Shown here one piece after another: positions 44,338 through 57,633 of a stretch of DNA of 64,000 nt. Made by a program: the position numbers and the translations under genes. The DNA is taken from assembly GCF_046630445.1 (NCBI RefSeq), contig NC_092336.1:509425501-509489500 (forward strand). Direction: 5' to 3'. The notes below the pieces were generated by a model that had not been told where the DNA came from, did not search any database, and was given only the letters and a program-made list of their open reading frames with translations. This DNA is from Rutidosis leptorrhynchoides. Lineage: Eukaryota; Streptophyta; Magnoliopsida; Asterales; Asteraceae. The first letter of the stretch is position 1. Every line of letters starts with the position of its first letter.

Positions 44338-47085
44338 GTACCTATCCGTTAAAATTTTGTCCCGAAATTTTATTGGAATGTTCATGGCTGACGATAAATA
44401 TGTTTTCATGTAGCATACGAGCTAAAAATTAAAGTTTTATCATCATTGAGTAATATAGACAAAATAATTTGATTTTTTGAAGAGTACGAGTGAAGCTATC
44501 ACAAAAGACTGAAATGAGTAAATGTAGGTTAGTTTTAACCGGTGATGTAGTCACGGTTAATTTCCGAAATTCAAGGGATTTAGAGAAAATCTTCATAATA
44601 AGATTTGATTCTTCGGTAATTAAGGAAATTTGGATCCGCTTTGATTAAATGCGATAATCTGTTTTGATTGCCGTGTCAGATATTTCACTATATATCCACC
44701 CCTTCATTTCCTTATTTCCATAACTCACACCTTCTATTCTTTCTCCCTTAACTCATACTTTAAAGCATTCATCAATATGCTCCATCCACTTCTAATTCTT
44801 GATATACTTCTAACCTTCATATCTGTCATTCTTCTTTTTCATCTACCGCCGGAAGAATCTATTTACTTCTGCTATACTCTTAGTTTTATAGTGTTTTTAG
44901 TTCTCCTGTGTCTTTATATTGCTATATGCATTGATATATATGGTTTGTAATTTCTGGGTTATTGTTGGGCTTTATATCTTCCCTTATATTTCAAAGTCCC
45001 TGTTTCTGTATTCTATAATCATTGTCATCCACAGTTAATGGTCTCTCCTATTTCTGCGATTTATACTTCAATTTCTATTTCGGAGCTTCATTCTTTTGTT
45101 TTCTCTTCTTGTCATTAAGCACCGCATGTAATGGTCCAGAATTCGTAGATATGAATTTCGGAATGAGCATACTTAATGTTCTAAGAAGGAAATTGTAATG
45201 GCACGTTCTTGATTTGTCAAATTACCAGAATATCCAGAAAAATAGAACTATCACGAGGATATGTTCTTAATATGTTTGGAGATTAAGTAGAATGTAAGAG
45301 TCGTGTAACATGACACATGATGACGTTATGATCTGTGAATCATCACGTTCCATTTAGAAACTCAGCATGACTTACTGTAATATAATCACGTTGATCAAGT
45401 GTCATTATATTATACTAACTCATGCTTCAGTTCCCAATACTACTTCAAAAACATTCATATTTTAAACTCAAAAATTTTCAGAGTATAGAAAATAAACAAC
45501 TTCCTTTATGATGTAATACAGATAGCGCGAAGAGATAATTGATTTCAGATAAGAGTAGTCATGAAGATATCCTCAGAAATATCGAGGATATTTATAATGA
45601 AAGATACGATGATATCTTAGAATTTCAAATATCGTTGGATGATGAAGAAGATTTGTTCATAAAGGTTTAGAGTCAGAAGCAAGGTATTCGTTAATGAATT
45701 CAGCAAATACTGAATCATTTGGATTCTTTGAAGGCAGGTTTAGTCTTTGTGATTTGTCCACAGCCTCCTTCATGGTTTGCTCAATCCGTTTTCCAGTTCC
45801 AAACCTTCTCTTTTTCTGAGCTTTGCCAACATACTATTCTTTATCATCAAACTTTTGACTGTTTAAGTCGTTTACAGTTTTTGCTGCTTCATCAGCATTT
45901 TTCAAAATTTCGAGAACTAGTTCGCAGTTTATGGTGTTTTTCAGAAACTTCACATTCGAAGTATGTAAGTCTTGGAGATAGACGTTATATGTATATATAT
46001 AACTGTTGACGTAGAACTGCTGCGAAATTTGAGAATAATGATGCAAGCTTTTTGGTATGGCAACTACCATTACAATGCAGATGAGTACATGATTGGGTTT
46101 CAATGAATAAGTATAGTGATTTTTCGGAGAGGCTTAAAGATCAATGAATTTGTTGGTAAGTTTACTGCTAATGTGGCGAGATATAAAAGGTTTTTCGGTA
46201 ACAATGATGAAGGGGTAATCGTTATAATAAGGCTTATTCGAATGAACAATTGAAGTTGATTTGCTGGAGCTGTGACAAAACTGTCTACTTTGAAAAGGGA
46301 TTGAAAAGTTATTTTTTGGTAATAAATATCAAAGGATCTGATACGGATACGTGTTAAACTATGACTTTGGTTTCGAGAGTTTTTCAGGTGCATAACTGTG
46401 GGTAACATGTGGTTGGATCATCATCTTGATTGTTCATTATTTGAAGTGTCTTCAGGAATTTTGAAGGGTTTGATAGTAGATTGTCATCATTAATATACAT
46501 ATGATGTTCCAGAATTTTGAACGATAAGATATCTTTTTAGGTTTTGTGAATAGAAGTGGTGTTCTAATACAGTTTTGAAGTCAAAGTATAGCTTTGAAAG
46601 ATGTAGGAATCTAAGAGTGATGTCTTCTGTTAAATCTTGACATGGATTTTGATTTGTCAAAATCAGAATGTGTAATCAAATTTGAATGAGAATAGTTGTT
46701 TTGATTTCTATGAGAGAATGTATATTGTTGTGAAAGTAGAGAGTATGATTTGGTGAATCAGAATCTAAGAATGTAACATATTAATTGTGAATTTATATAT
46801 CTCTTGGGTATTACCTACCCGTTAAAAGTTTCACAAGTAATCTTTTGTACGAGAGAATTTTATTACAATTTTTATGAAAATATTAATATGTATATTTTTC
46901 TTCAAATGTATTACAGATTTAATGAGTTAATATCATATTAAGCTCATTTGATTTTCAGCTGGAACTAGAAATGAGTAATCTCTAAAACTTTAGAAATTTC
47001 GTAATCTTCGTGGATTATCACTTCAACGTAAATGAAATTATGAATCAATACTTCATCGGTTATTATTGTTAGTACACCTTGGTAT
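44338..47085 (-). other. non-coding interior of element 3
   Basis: At the left end, the purine tract (minus-strand TTAACGGATAGGTAC, 44338-44352) precedes the 3' LTR. At 46810-46834 a second copy occurs (minus-strand TTTTAACGGGTAGGTAAT). Apart from the small plus-strand ORF at 44777-44950, I see no supportable genes; frames near 45719-46408 are short, overlapping and unlike any domain. Confidence 0.6.
44777..44950 (+). CDS. small hydrophobic ORF, antisense to element 3
   Basis: 57 residues, ATG to TAA. Two strongly hydrophobic stretches (about residues 5-23 and 36-52) are separated by a short polar turn (HLPPEESIY), compatible with two membrane passes. A promoter-like context precedes it: CACTATATATCC at about 44689, then a CT-rich leader. 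The hydrophobicity could be a by-product of T-rich DNA. Function unknown; it is listed because it has its own promoter-like sequence and lies opposite to the element's direction. Confidence 0.3.
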   Translation: MLHPLLILDILLTFISVILLFHLPPEESIYFCYTLSFIVFLVLLCLYIAICIDIYGL

Positions 47086-47634
47086 CTACAATGCATATGA
47101 CGTTGATGCTCGAGGTACAAATTGTGATGTTGAGGTGTGAGATGCAGATGTTGTTGTTGGTGGTGGTAATGGTACTGTTGATGTTGCTGATGATGGTACT
47201 GTTGATGTCGGTGATGCTGCTGGTGCTTGTAACCTTTGCACTATATTCTCCAATGCCACTACCCGAGCGCGAAGTTCGTTAACTTCTTCTATTACACCAG
47301 GGTAATTGTCGGTTCGGACGAGCGGATGAATAAGATCTAAAATTTGAGATAATATATAATCGTGACGAGACACTCTGGAAATGAGAGAGAAAATGGTGTC
47401 TCGGACAGGTTCGCCGGTAAGTGCTTCAGGTTCTTCGCCAAGGGGGAAATGTGGTGGATGGAAGGGATCACCTTCTTCTTGTCTCCAATGATTGAGGAGG
47501 CTACGAACCCATCCCCAATTCATCCAGAATAGATGATGGCTAATTGGTTGATCCATTCCGGTCACACTGCTTTTGAAGCTCGAGTGAAACTCCATATCGG
47601 AATTCGAGAGACCTGAACTAGTGGAGAGTTCCAT
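47086..47634 (-). CDS. extra ORF of element 3, coiled-coil protein of unknown function
   Basis: An intact 182-residue ORF starting MELSTSSGLSNSDMEF, about 380 bp from the primer site. The middle has a Trp-rich segment (HLFWMNWGWVRSLLNHW) and a Pro/Glu-rich stretch. Residues about 120-142 form a heptad-like coiled coil (VNELRARVVALENIVQRLQ). The tail is Ser/Thr/Pro-rich. The position and coiled coil recall the second half of the element 1 extra ORF, although direct similarity is weak. As the only coding sequence of a non-autonomous element it may act in cis or with a partner's Gag; that is inference. Confidence 0.65.
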   Translation of the reverse strand: MELSTSSGLSNSDMEFHSSFKSSVTGMDQPISHHLFWMNWGWVRSLLNHWRQEEGDPFHPPHFPLGEEPEALTGEPVRDTIFSLISRVSRHDYILSQILDLIHPLVRTDNYPGVIEEVNELRARVVALENIVQRLQAPAASPTSTVPSSATSTVPLPPPTTTSASHTSTSQFVPRASTSYAL

Positions 47635-48010
47635 TTCGTATGATTGAATAAAGGATTTTTCGATATGAAATGATTTCCGGCTATCGGATGCTATTCTAAT
47701 TACCTAGAATATGTATATATATATAGAACAAAAGATTTCGTAGATTATGGAGGAATTTACGGAATATGTCAGGCAAAGTTTACAGTAACAGATACGCTAA
47801 GATATGAATTTTTGTCTATACACTATTCATGGAGTTAATACAGTAAGATGTGTCTAGACTAAGAATGATAAGCCTGTAATTTTCGACAAAAATGATAAGC
47901 AAAACTTTTTGACATGTAGCTAAGGTCGAAGTCCAGACTCACTAATGGATCTTAATAACTATCCGTTAGACGCACTAATGCAAGACCTGGTTCGCTAAGA
48001 CCACCATTAT

Positions 48011-48017
48011 GATACCA
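48011..48017 (-). other. primer binding site of element 3
   Basis: Minus-strand TGGTATC followed by ATAATGG: only the first eight bases match the initiator-Met type (TGGTATCA). It is adjacent to the 5' LTR, with a leader similar to that of element 2. Confidence 0.6.
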
Positions 48018-50064
48018 CATGAGATGACCTGTCCTAATCCATAAGAACGAATACAATAACATATGATTACATTGCGAGGTGTTTGACCTCTATATGATAC
48101 ATTTTACAAACATTGCATTCATTTTAGAAGACGAACTTTCATTACATCGAAAGTTGACAGGCATGCATACCATTTCATAATATCCATCTATAAATGACCT
48201 AATCTGTCATTTGATTAATCATAATCTTTATTGAACTCAACGACTTGAATACAACTTCTTTTGAAATATGCCATGAATGACTCCAAGTATTATCTTTAAA
48301 ATGAGCAAATGCACAGCGGAAGATTTCTTTCAATCCTGAGAATAAACATGCTTTCAAGTGTCAACTAAAAGGTTGGTGAGTTCATTAGTTTATCGTAATC
48401 AATCATTTTCATAATTTTAATAGACCACAAGATTTCATATTTCAATTTCTCATAAACATCATGCATGCATATAGCCATCTGCATAAAAATCATTCATATG
48501 GATTGAACACCTGGTAATCGACATTAACCATAATGCATAGAATATCCCCACAGACATCGACGTCTGTATAATAATAATCTCGAAGTACTAAAGCCATCCA
48601 TAGACATGAATGGGGGTTGTTAGGCCCAATAGATCTATTTTTAGGATTCACGTCAATTAGGGGTCATTTCCCTAATTCTCAGGTTACCAGACTTGAAGGG
48701 CTATATTCGATTTCGATAATCCAACCATAGAATGTAATTTCGATTACTTGTGTCTATTTCGTAAAATATTTATAAAAGGAGCGCATGTATTCTCAGTCCC
48801 AAAAATATATATTGCAAAATCATTTAAAAATGGAGCAAATGAAACTCATAATACTGTATTTCGTAGTAAAAATACATATGACGGCATTGAACATGTGCAA
48901 AGTTGGCCTCGAATTCACGAACCTATATTAAGTATATATATTTATATGTTGGTCAATATCTGTCTAACAATTTAGGTCAAGTCGTAGTATATCACAATCC
49001 TAATGCTCGAGACTAATATGCAAAAGTCAACTTAACCCAAAATAACTTCCAAAATCTATACATGATTATTATATAACTTAAATATAGTCATTTTATATAT
49101 TTAAATATATTTAACAGATTTTATTATAATAAATAATATAAATCATTTATTAATAAATAAAAATTTATATTGAAATTTATATATTATAAAAATATACTTT
49201 TATATATCTTAAGTAATAAATATCATAAAAATATAGTGGTATGTATTATTTCTGTAATTATATTATATGTGGTAAATTATCTTTGTATCACATATTCATT
49301 TGATAAGATAATATTGATAATAATAATAAGTAAAAGTTGTATTATTTTGTAATAATAATAGTTATTATTATTCTACTAATAATAATAACAATGTTTATAT
49401 TTACTAATGATGATATTAATTATGATAAAATGATAATTCTAATCATGATAATTTTAATAATAACGATACCTTTTAATTTTAACAGTAATAATAATAATAT
49501 TTTATAAAAATAATAATTCTATTCAAAATGATAATTTTTAATAATAATAATACTAAAATTAATAATAACTCAGTTGACCATATCTTTTAAACCGTTCATC
49601 GAAATCATATGCTTTCTAAATTAAAAGTTATTAACTTTTCGCCAACTTTCCAACGACATGCATATCATATACCTTATCTCAATAGCATATGTATTAAATT
49701 CATGATCTATCATAAGCTATTTAACGACGAAATTAAACATTCAAGCATGCATAGACATATATACTCGAGCACTAGTCAGGGATACACTATTAATATATAA
49801 AAGTTAAGATATGAGTGCTCACGTATCAATATCGTGATTCAATATTGCAGAAAAGTACGTAGACGTAACAGAGATGATAAACACTATGTTAAACTCACGA
49901 GCATACTCTCGAACAATACCCATAACCTCCATAGTTATAACCCATAATTTCCTTAACTCTATTCATCTCGAAAAAACCCATTTTGAAAATATGCAAGCAG
50001 AACCTCGTCGTAGTATTTTATGTATAATACTAATAATAATAAATAATACTTTAATAATAATAAG

Positions 50065-50065
<1 letters not shown>

Positions 50066-50132
<67 letters not shown>
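50066..50132. repeat. (AAT)n microsatellite
   Basis: About 22 perfect units. The matching position in the left LTR (29095-29150) is shorter and irregular, so the array expanded or decayed after insertion. Confidence 0.95.
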
Positions 50133-50134
<2 letters not shown>

Positions 50135-50207
50135 TAAATATAAATATATACGGAGGAACTAATATGTGTGAATGAATGTGTGTGATAAACAACTGAATTC
50201 GATCGAG

Positions 50208-50283
50208 TTTTATAGAGTTGGCCATCCTCAGACTGCCATGCGATCGCATGGCTCTAGAGGGTTAATCCCATGCGATCGCATGG
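50208..50283 (-). promoter_or_regulatory. core promoter of element 3: two identical perfect palindromes at 32-bp spacing plus TATA
   Basis: CCATGCGATCGCATGG occurs at 50236-50251 and again at 50268-50283, 32 bp apart. The minus-strand TATA (CTATAAAA, 50208-50215) lies 32 bp from the nearer word. The 14-bp core also occurs in the Athila A LTR (8413-8426), an otherwise unrelated family. Confidence 0.7.
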
Positions 50284-50356
50284 TATACCTTTCCAGCCCA
50301 CACTCGCTTGTTTGTACTCTGCCGACAGTTTTAATTTATAATATATTTAATTTATA

Positions 50357-50461
<105 letters not shown>

Positions 50462-51680
50462 TATATTTATGTGCATAATTAACTTATGATTTTAGTTCCA
50501 ATAATTTGTACGTTGACGCTCGACTTATGTCCCAGTTCCGGTTCCTCAAGAGTGTTTTCGTATGCTAAGAAAACTGGCACTCTACGTTATGCGACAAGTA
50601 CCTTTATAAATAACTAGACTTAAAACATCGATAAACTGTATCCTTTAAAATATAACTTGTACGTTTGAGTGTCATGGTCATTTGCTTCTATAAATCGACG
50701 TCTCGTTATATATACATATGATAATATAATTTTTAAATCAAAATGTTTTGTATCTAATTAATATTATATTAAATCACTTTGTAAAGTATATATATATATT
50801 TATACTTATATTTAACAAAAAAAAAAAAAATTCGTACATATCGTATGTAATTGAAATATCTATTTAATAATATAATATTTTTTTTAAACTATTTATATTT
50901 CAAAGTTCGTTTTAAATTTGTTTAGAAAATAATATAACACGTATCGTTTACACTTTAAAACTTAATTTGATATAATTCATTTATGCGCCAACGTTTATTT
51001 TTAACACCTTACAAGTTTTTAAACACGTTTTTGTTTCTCGTTATTTCGATCTATATTTTATTGAATCACGGATCATTGTTATGGATAATTTGTCAAAAGG
51101 TTTCTAGAAAGGTTCTGAAATTCAGGATAACGTTAAACCTTTATCTTTATTATAATGGCTCAGTAAATGAATTGTCAAAAGTGGTTCGAAAGATTTATAA
51201 AGTTATATTCCTTTTTAAAGAAGAAGTGACACTCAAATCATTTTATATAATTTCTAAAATTATAATAACAAAAGATAATGATAATAACATTAATAATTTA
51301 CTTCTTGACATGTTGTAAAATGTACAAATCTTTCAAAATATATCGTAGTACATTTTATATATTTGAAACAAAACTTATATGTACTTTATAACATAAAACT
51401 TTTAATTAGGTTTTATATACATATTCAACTTATAATATAAAACGTTTTTAATAATTGACTTCTTTTAGACTAAAAATGTTTTTGTACGTTCGAAATTAAA
51501 TCAAATATCTATTATAAAGTTTATTTTTCTAAAACTAATTATATTTAGATCATAAAATCTATCACTAGAACTTATGTTTATTTTAAATCCTTATAAGTTT
51601 GTATTAACTTGTTTAATAACAATCAAGTGTTACTATATCTATTAATTATATTCAAAGCCGCTTATATATAAGTTCAATAT

Positions 51681-51756
<76 letters not shown>

Positions 51757-52737
51757 CATTACACATAACACGTAGATGTTTATCTAAAACAAACAAGTAT
51801 AACGTTATACATTTAATACTTGTTAACGTTTTCAAGTCATATAATAATTTCATAACTTATTTTCATATCAACTAAACCGTTAAATGTTTTATTAATATTT
51901 CTCAATTTAATAATCACACATACGTATATATTCATACATATCTATTTACACATAATAGTTCGTGAATCGTCAAGAGCAGTCGAAGGGTAAGTGATTACAT
52001 GAACACAGTCCAAAGTTTTTGAGATTTCAACATTACAGACTTTGCTTATCGTGTCGGAAACATTACATCATTTAAAGAAAAAGTTTAAATTTGGTCAGAA
52101 ATTTCCGGGTTGTCACACCACGTAACTCTTTAGTGGAAGTTAGGAGCTAGTAATCGCGTTTTATATTGTTGTTGGTGGGTTTTGGGTTGAAAACCAACTT
52201 AACCATGTGTAGGGCTTGTAAAGTGGGTGTAATCACTAGTGTTAGTGATTATGGAAGTTTTGGAACCTATTTGGGTGTATTTGGAAGACCAATTTTGAAA
52301 TGGGTCAAAATTAGGGTTTATGGGTCAAATTGGGGAAGACAAGTATTTGTTACTTGTGTTTTGGTTTAATTGGCATTATAGGACCATTTTCACTAGCGTT
52401 GAGTGATTATCGGTTAGTTTGAGCGTTGTTTGTGCTTCGAAGTGCATTTGGGTCAAAATTGCACTAAGTGCCAATTTTGGTTGGTTTATAATCCACCCTA
52501 ATTGTGTTGTTTGTTATGTGATAAATGGAATAGATACTTTCCATTGGCGGTTTGCGAACTTGACTTTGCATTCATAAAGGCGTTAAGGTGAGTGTAAATA
52601 TATTATATGTGTATGTATGTGTAGGATGGGTGCAGGTGTGTAGAGTGAGCCTTACTCGGGTTTACTCTACATGCGTATGGGAGAATGGACTTCGTGGGTC
52701 TAATCAGGTCCATGTTGTACGCTTATGCGTTTTGGGT

Positions 52738-53121
52738 TACCACCCTTGGGGTAGTGAATCTTGTGAGTATACGGATTCATGTTGGCGTGTGATTTGGCCA
52801 ACCCCGTCGATGTTGATGATGTTGATGAGGTGTGTTGGGATGGTGAATCTTGTGTAGTTCAGATTCACGATGCCGTGTGTAGTTTCAACATTCCCAGTTG
52901 TGTTGTTATGACTTAGGGTGTGCATCTTGTGTAGTCCATATCCACTCGGGCGTGTGTAGTTCTGCCAACCCTATAATCATTTAGTTGAGGTATGAATCTT
53001 GTGTAGTTTAGATTCATAAGGCATGTGTAGTTCGGCCATCCTCAATTGTAGCCGGGAGGAAGATAGTGAATCTCGTGTAGTTCAGATTCACGTAGGCATG
53101 TGTAGTTCGGCCAACCTTCAT
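52738..53121 (+). repeat. five-unit diverged tandem repeat with internal hairpins
   Basis: Units of about 60-100 bp share GTGAATCTTGTGTAGTTC, then GATTCAC, then GGCATGTGTAGTTCGGCCA. GTGAATC and GATTCAC form 7-bp arms around TTGTGTAGTTCA, clear at 52843-52868 and 53066-53091 and degenerate in the others. Confidence 0.75.
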
Positions 53122-53174
53122 ATGTTTAAGGTTAAGGGGTTAACCTTGTGGTATTGGCTATATTTTCGTATTGG

Positions 53175-53290
<116 letters not shown>

Positions 53291-53843
53291 GTGTGTTGTA
53301 GCTAATTTTGCGGTTTTGGCCTGATGGTACGTTATGTATAGCTTTGATTAGTTATACAAGGATGTGGTATGTGTTTATTACATGTGTTAGTGATACGTAT
53401 TCATTTTATACATATATATGTATATAGTATGTTTATCCTCACTAAGCTTTATAGCTTACCCTCTCGTTGTTTATATTGATTCGCAAGGAAGATGTGGCAA
53501 GGGTAAGCGCGGGGATTAGTGGATTATTGCGGGTTGCTTAGAAGACTTTGCTTTTGGATTCGATTTAGGATTGGGTAGTGTTTTCCCAATCACCATGCTC
53601 GGGCTTATGTCGGAGTTAAACGCTTTGGGTCGAAAGTGTCGTTTAGTCGTGTTAAACGAGTCGTGGGTTGTTATGCCCATTTTGACACCTAACTTATGTA
53701 ATGTATAAGTTAAAGTTGTTTAAACTTGTCAGGTATTGGAAATGTTTTGTAAACATATTCATGGCGTCGTTGTTATCAATATTTATGCGCTATATAAAAG
53801 AAAATATTTTCTGGTTGGTATAATAACGAGTTGGGTCGTTTCA

Positions 53844-53989
53844 GAACGTTATAATTTGATTATTGTGCATATGTTGTGATATATTTATATATTGATATTT
53901 GTTTCGTATACTATATGCCTACCTATACGCATTAAAAAGCCAATAATGTATGTGGTTAACTAGCTAGCCTAATAACACAATAATTAATT
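53844..53989. other. intergenic, no gene seen
   Basis: AT-rich sequence between the LTR terminus and the MITE; nothing recognisable. Confidence 0.5.
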
Positions 53990-54428
53990 GGGTTAAAGCT
54001 ATAAATAAACTATATACTTTTACTTTTGTCTCAATGTTGGTTATATACCTCAAAAATATCAGTGTAGGCTATATACTTTAAAAAAATGTTCTAATGTAGG
54101 CTATTGGTGACTGGTTACCTGCTGAACCGGTAACGTAGTTATTCAACTTTTTTTTTTTTGCATTTTATATGACTACAAATAGATCATATACTTTCAGTTT
54201 TGTTTCGATGTAGACTATATAAAAAAAGATTTGTTCCGATGTATCACCAACGACATCTTCCACAAAGATGTCACATCATTGTTGAGTTTTTTTATCTGGT
54301 TAATAATTATTGTCACTTCATATTAGTACATTTTTTGAAAGTGTATAATCTATATGGATATTTTTTATGATATATAGTTTACATTAGGACACAAGTAAAA
54401 ATATATAGTCTATTTATAGCTTTAACCC
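53990..54428. mobile_element. MULE-type MITE, 439 bp, 9-bp TSD
   Basis: Termini GGGTTAAAGCTATAAATA and TATTTATAGCTTTAACCC are inverted repeats that continue imperfectly for some 40 bp or more. The flanks TAATTAATT (53981-53989 and 54429-54437) are a 9-bp direct repeat, the size made by Mutator-like transposases. There is no coding capacity. The TSD is AT-rich, so coincidence is not fully excluded. Confidence 0.75.
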
Positions 54429-54437
54429 TAATTAATT

Positions 54438-54990
54438 TTCTGTCTTTTGGTTTTGAGATTTACATACTGTCAAGTACGTTGTTAAATGTAAAAGAAGTTA
54501 AAGATCGAATTAAGATTAAGAAAACAAATATATATCGTAATCTTAAATGTAAAGTACTTGTAGACAAGGACCATGCACATACATATGCTATGCCTTAATG
54601 TCTACTGTTTAAATGTGCAGTTTTAAAGTTAAACTTACAGTCCAACTGGTGGAGCTAAAAGTCGCAGGGGTTGATCTAATTATAAATTATTTAATTATAT
54701 ACGTGTTAACCTTAAAGGTTGGCTTAGTGGTTAGATAATTCAAAATCTTCTAATAAGACTCATGTTTAATCATAGGCGAATCTAGAATCGAAACTCAATG
54801 AATTCCTATACAATTTTGAGTAGTACTTTGTAAATCCCCCCACTCCGAAATATGACTTTTACTTCAATAAAACTATTAATTTTAAAAATATAAATAATTC
54901 TATCTATAAATTTAGTAGTGTTCTATTATATTTTAGTAGTAATTTATCATAAAATAAATTGGAAAATAGTGGGATCCTTTGACCCCACTT
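54438..54990. other. intergenic with a possible SINE head relic
   Basis: AT-rich, no gene. TGGCTTAGTGG near 54720-54730 fits a pol III A box, but no convincing B box follows, so it is at best a diverged tRNA-derived repeat. Confidence 0.35.
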
Positions 54991-56078
54991 GATTCAATTA
55001 GGGGTGTTCATCGGTTCGGTTTTTGGTTTTTCGATTTATTCGGTTCGGTTTTTCCGATTTTGAAACTTACAAAATTAAAACCGTAAACCAAACCAAAACC
55101 ATATGTAAATATCAAAATCAAAATCAAAACCGTATCGAAAACCGAATTTGATACTGTGACGACCCAAAAATTTCCTACCAAATTTAAACTTTATCTTTGA
55201 ATGTTTTCGACCCGATAAGCAATATCTATAATGTTGAGTCTCTAAAATTTGAAACTGTTTTCATGGAATTATTTACCCTTCGACTGTTTCCGACTATTCA
55301 CGAATAATTGTTTGTAAACAACTAAATATATATATAATTATAAATGTAAGTATTGGAAATTATAAAATGCTATTAACTCATTAAAATTAAATATGTAAAA
55401 TATTATACAAAATAAGTTGTTACTAAAATAAATCTATGTATAGATGTAAATGATTTCTATAATAATTATTGTCATATGTATATTGTAAAATATGTAAAAG
55501 GTATAAACATTATGTGTTGAAAAATTTCAATATCTATTTCTATTATAAAATAACATAATATCTTGAGTAAATATATGTTATTATATATAATAAATAATTA
55601 TTAAATATCACATAATTAATAATATGTAATATCAATATACTAAACTTATTTACAAGATTAAGATATAGTTGTTAGATTATTATTACTTTCAATAGTAATA
55701 TTAATATATGTATTAATAATATAATTATATATAATTTATAGATATAAAATTGATACATTTAAATTGTGATATTATTATTATTAATATTATTGTTAATATT
55801 ATTAATATCATTATTATGATAACTAGTAGTAAAATTATAATTTTAGTTATTATGATTAATATTAGTATTATTATTAGATATTATTGTTACCAGTATCATT
55901 AAGAATCATTATTATTTATTATTATTATAAATTATCAATAATATCATTACAAAAATAATACGAATTATTATTATTATCAGTAATAATATTATTAATATCA
56001 GTTTTATTATTATTATCATTGTTATTTATTAATAGTATTATTACTATTATTATTAATTATTATTATAATTATTAATTA

Positions 56079-56214
<136 letters not shown>

Positions 56215-57099
56215 TCATATATATAATCTGATGCAGAATCAGTATGCCATCCGTATCGATTTTTTTCTCTATAATTTGTTTTCTGTCCCCTCTTGTTACC
56301 AGTAGATATCAGAATCCAGATACACTCCAAAATATGTAGCAATCCTAATCTGCTTTTTAATTTTTTATTTTTCTTTCCTGTTCTCTTATTTGTCTGAGTG
56401 TTATAAGTCGACAACCATAAAGTTATTCTATAAATCAATCGGTTTTAGGTGTTATGAATCAGTCTATATCCAATACCATTATCAATTATATCTCCAATTG
56501 GTAAATTAAAACAGAAAATAAAAACGAAACCCATTAAACCTCTGTTCTTCAACTTTATAGTCAACTCTTGATTTCGAATGATATTGCAAAAACTAAAAAT
56601 GCAGAAGGGATCCAATTCATGTCGTGATTCTACCAGCAAAGTTTCAAAATCCAATTCCTTATATCGAGTTCCAATTTTAAGGTCAAAGTTTCAAATTCAA
56701 AAAGTCAAACAATGTTCTTCGGTTAAATTCGAATTATATGTTGTATTTCAAGTTAAATTGATGTTTCCGATAGTTTCTAGGATTGATTTTCAAACTATTT
56801 CGTGTTATACATTTTTTCTATAATGCAACAAAAATCAAAAATTGAATTTGAGTTCATGTTTTGGTTACGGCTACTGCAGCTTCAATTTGTTTCTTTTTTG
56901 TTATAAAATTCGAATCAATTATGTCATGGTCACTTCTGTTACTTTTGAAAATTCCTAAAACTAAGCAAATTGTTCGTTGTTATTATTATTTGAGTTCCAG
57001 TCGAATTATTCTTGGGAAGGAAAAGAAGAACAAGGAAAACAGATAGATAACGAGTTAATTAATATTAGATAGGATTTTATTCAGAAAAACAGAAATGGA

Positions 57100-57327
<228 letters not shown>

Positions 57328-57355
57328 ATTGTTATGATTGTTAGAGTTATTATTA

Positions 57356-57386
<31 letters not shown>

Positions 57387-57567
57387 TATAAGTATTAATC
57401 GTATTATTATTAGTAGTAACCCTATCATTTTAGTATTATTACCATTAGTAGATTATGATTATTGTTATTATTAGTATCATGAAAGTAATAAAATTTTATT
57501 ATTATCATGAATACTAGAATTTGTATTATTTTATAATTATTAGTATTATTATTATTAACATAACTAC

Positions 57568-57633
<66 letters not shown>

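Noticed and set aside
47086..47282. Plus-strand Met/Leu/Val-rich ORF at 47079-47282
   Set aside because: It is the reverse of the Ser/Thr/Pro-rich tail of the element 3 extra ORF and has no independent support.
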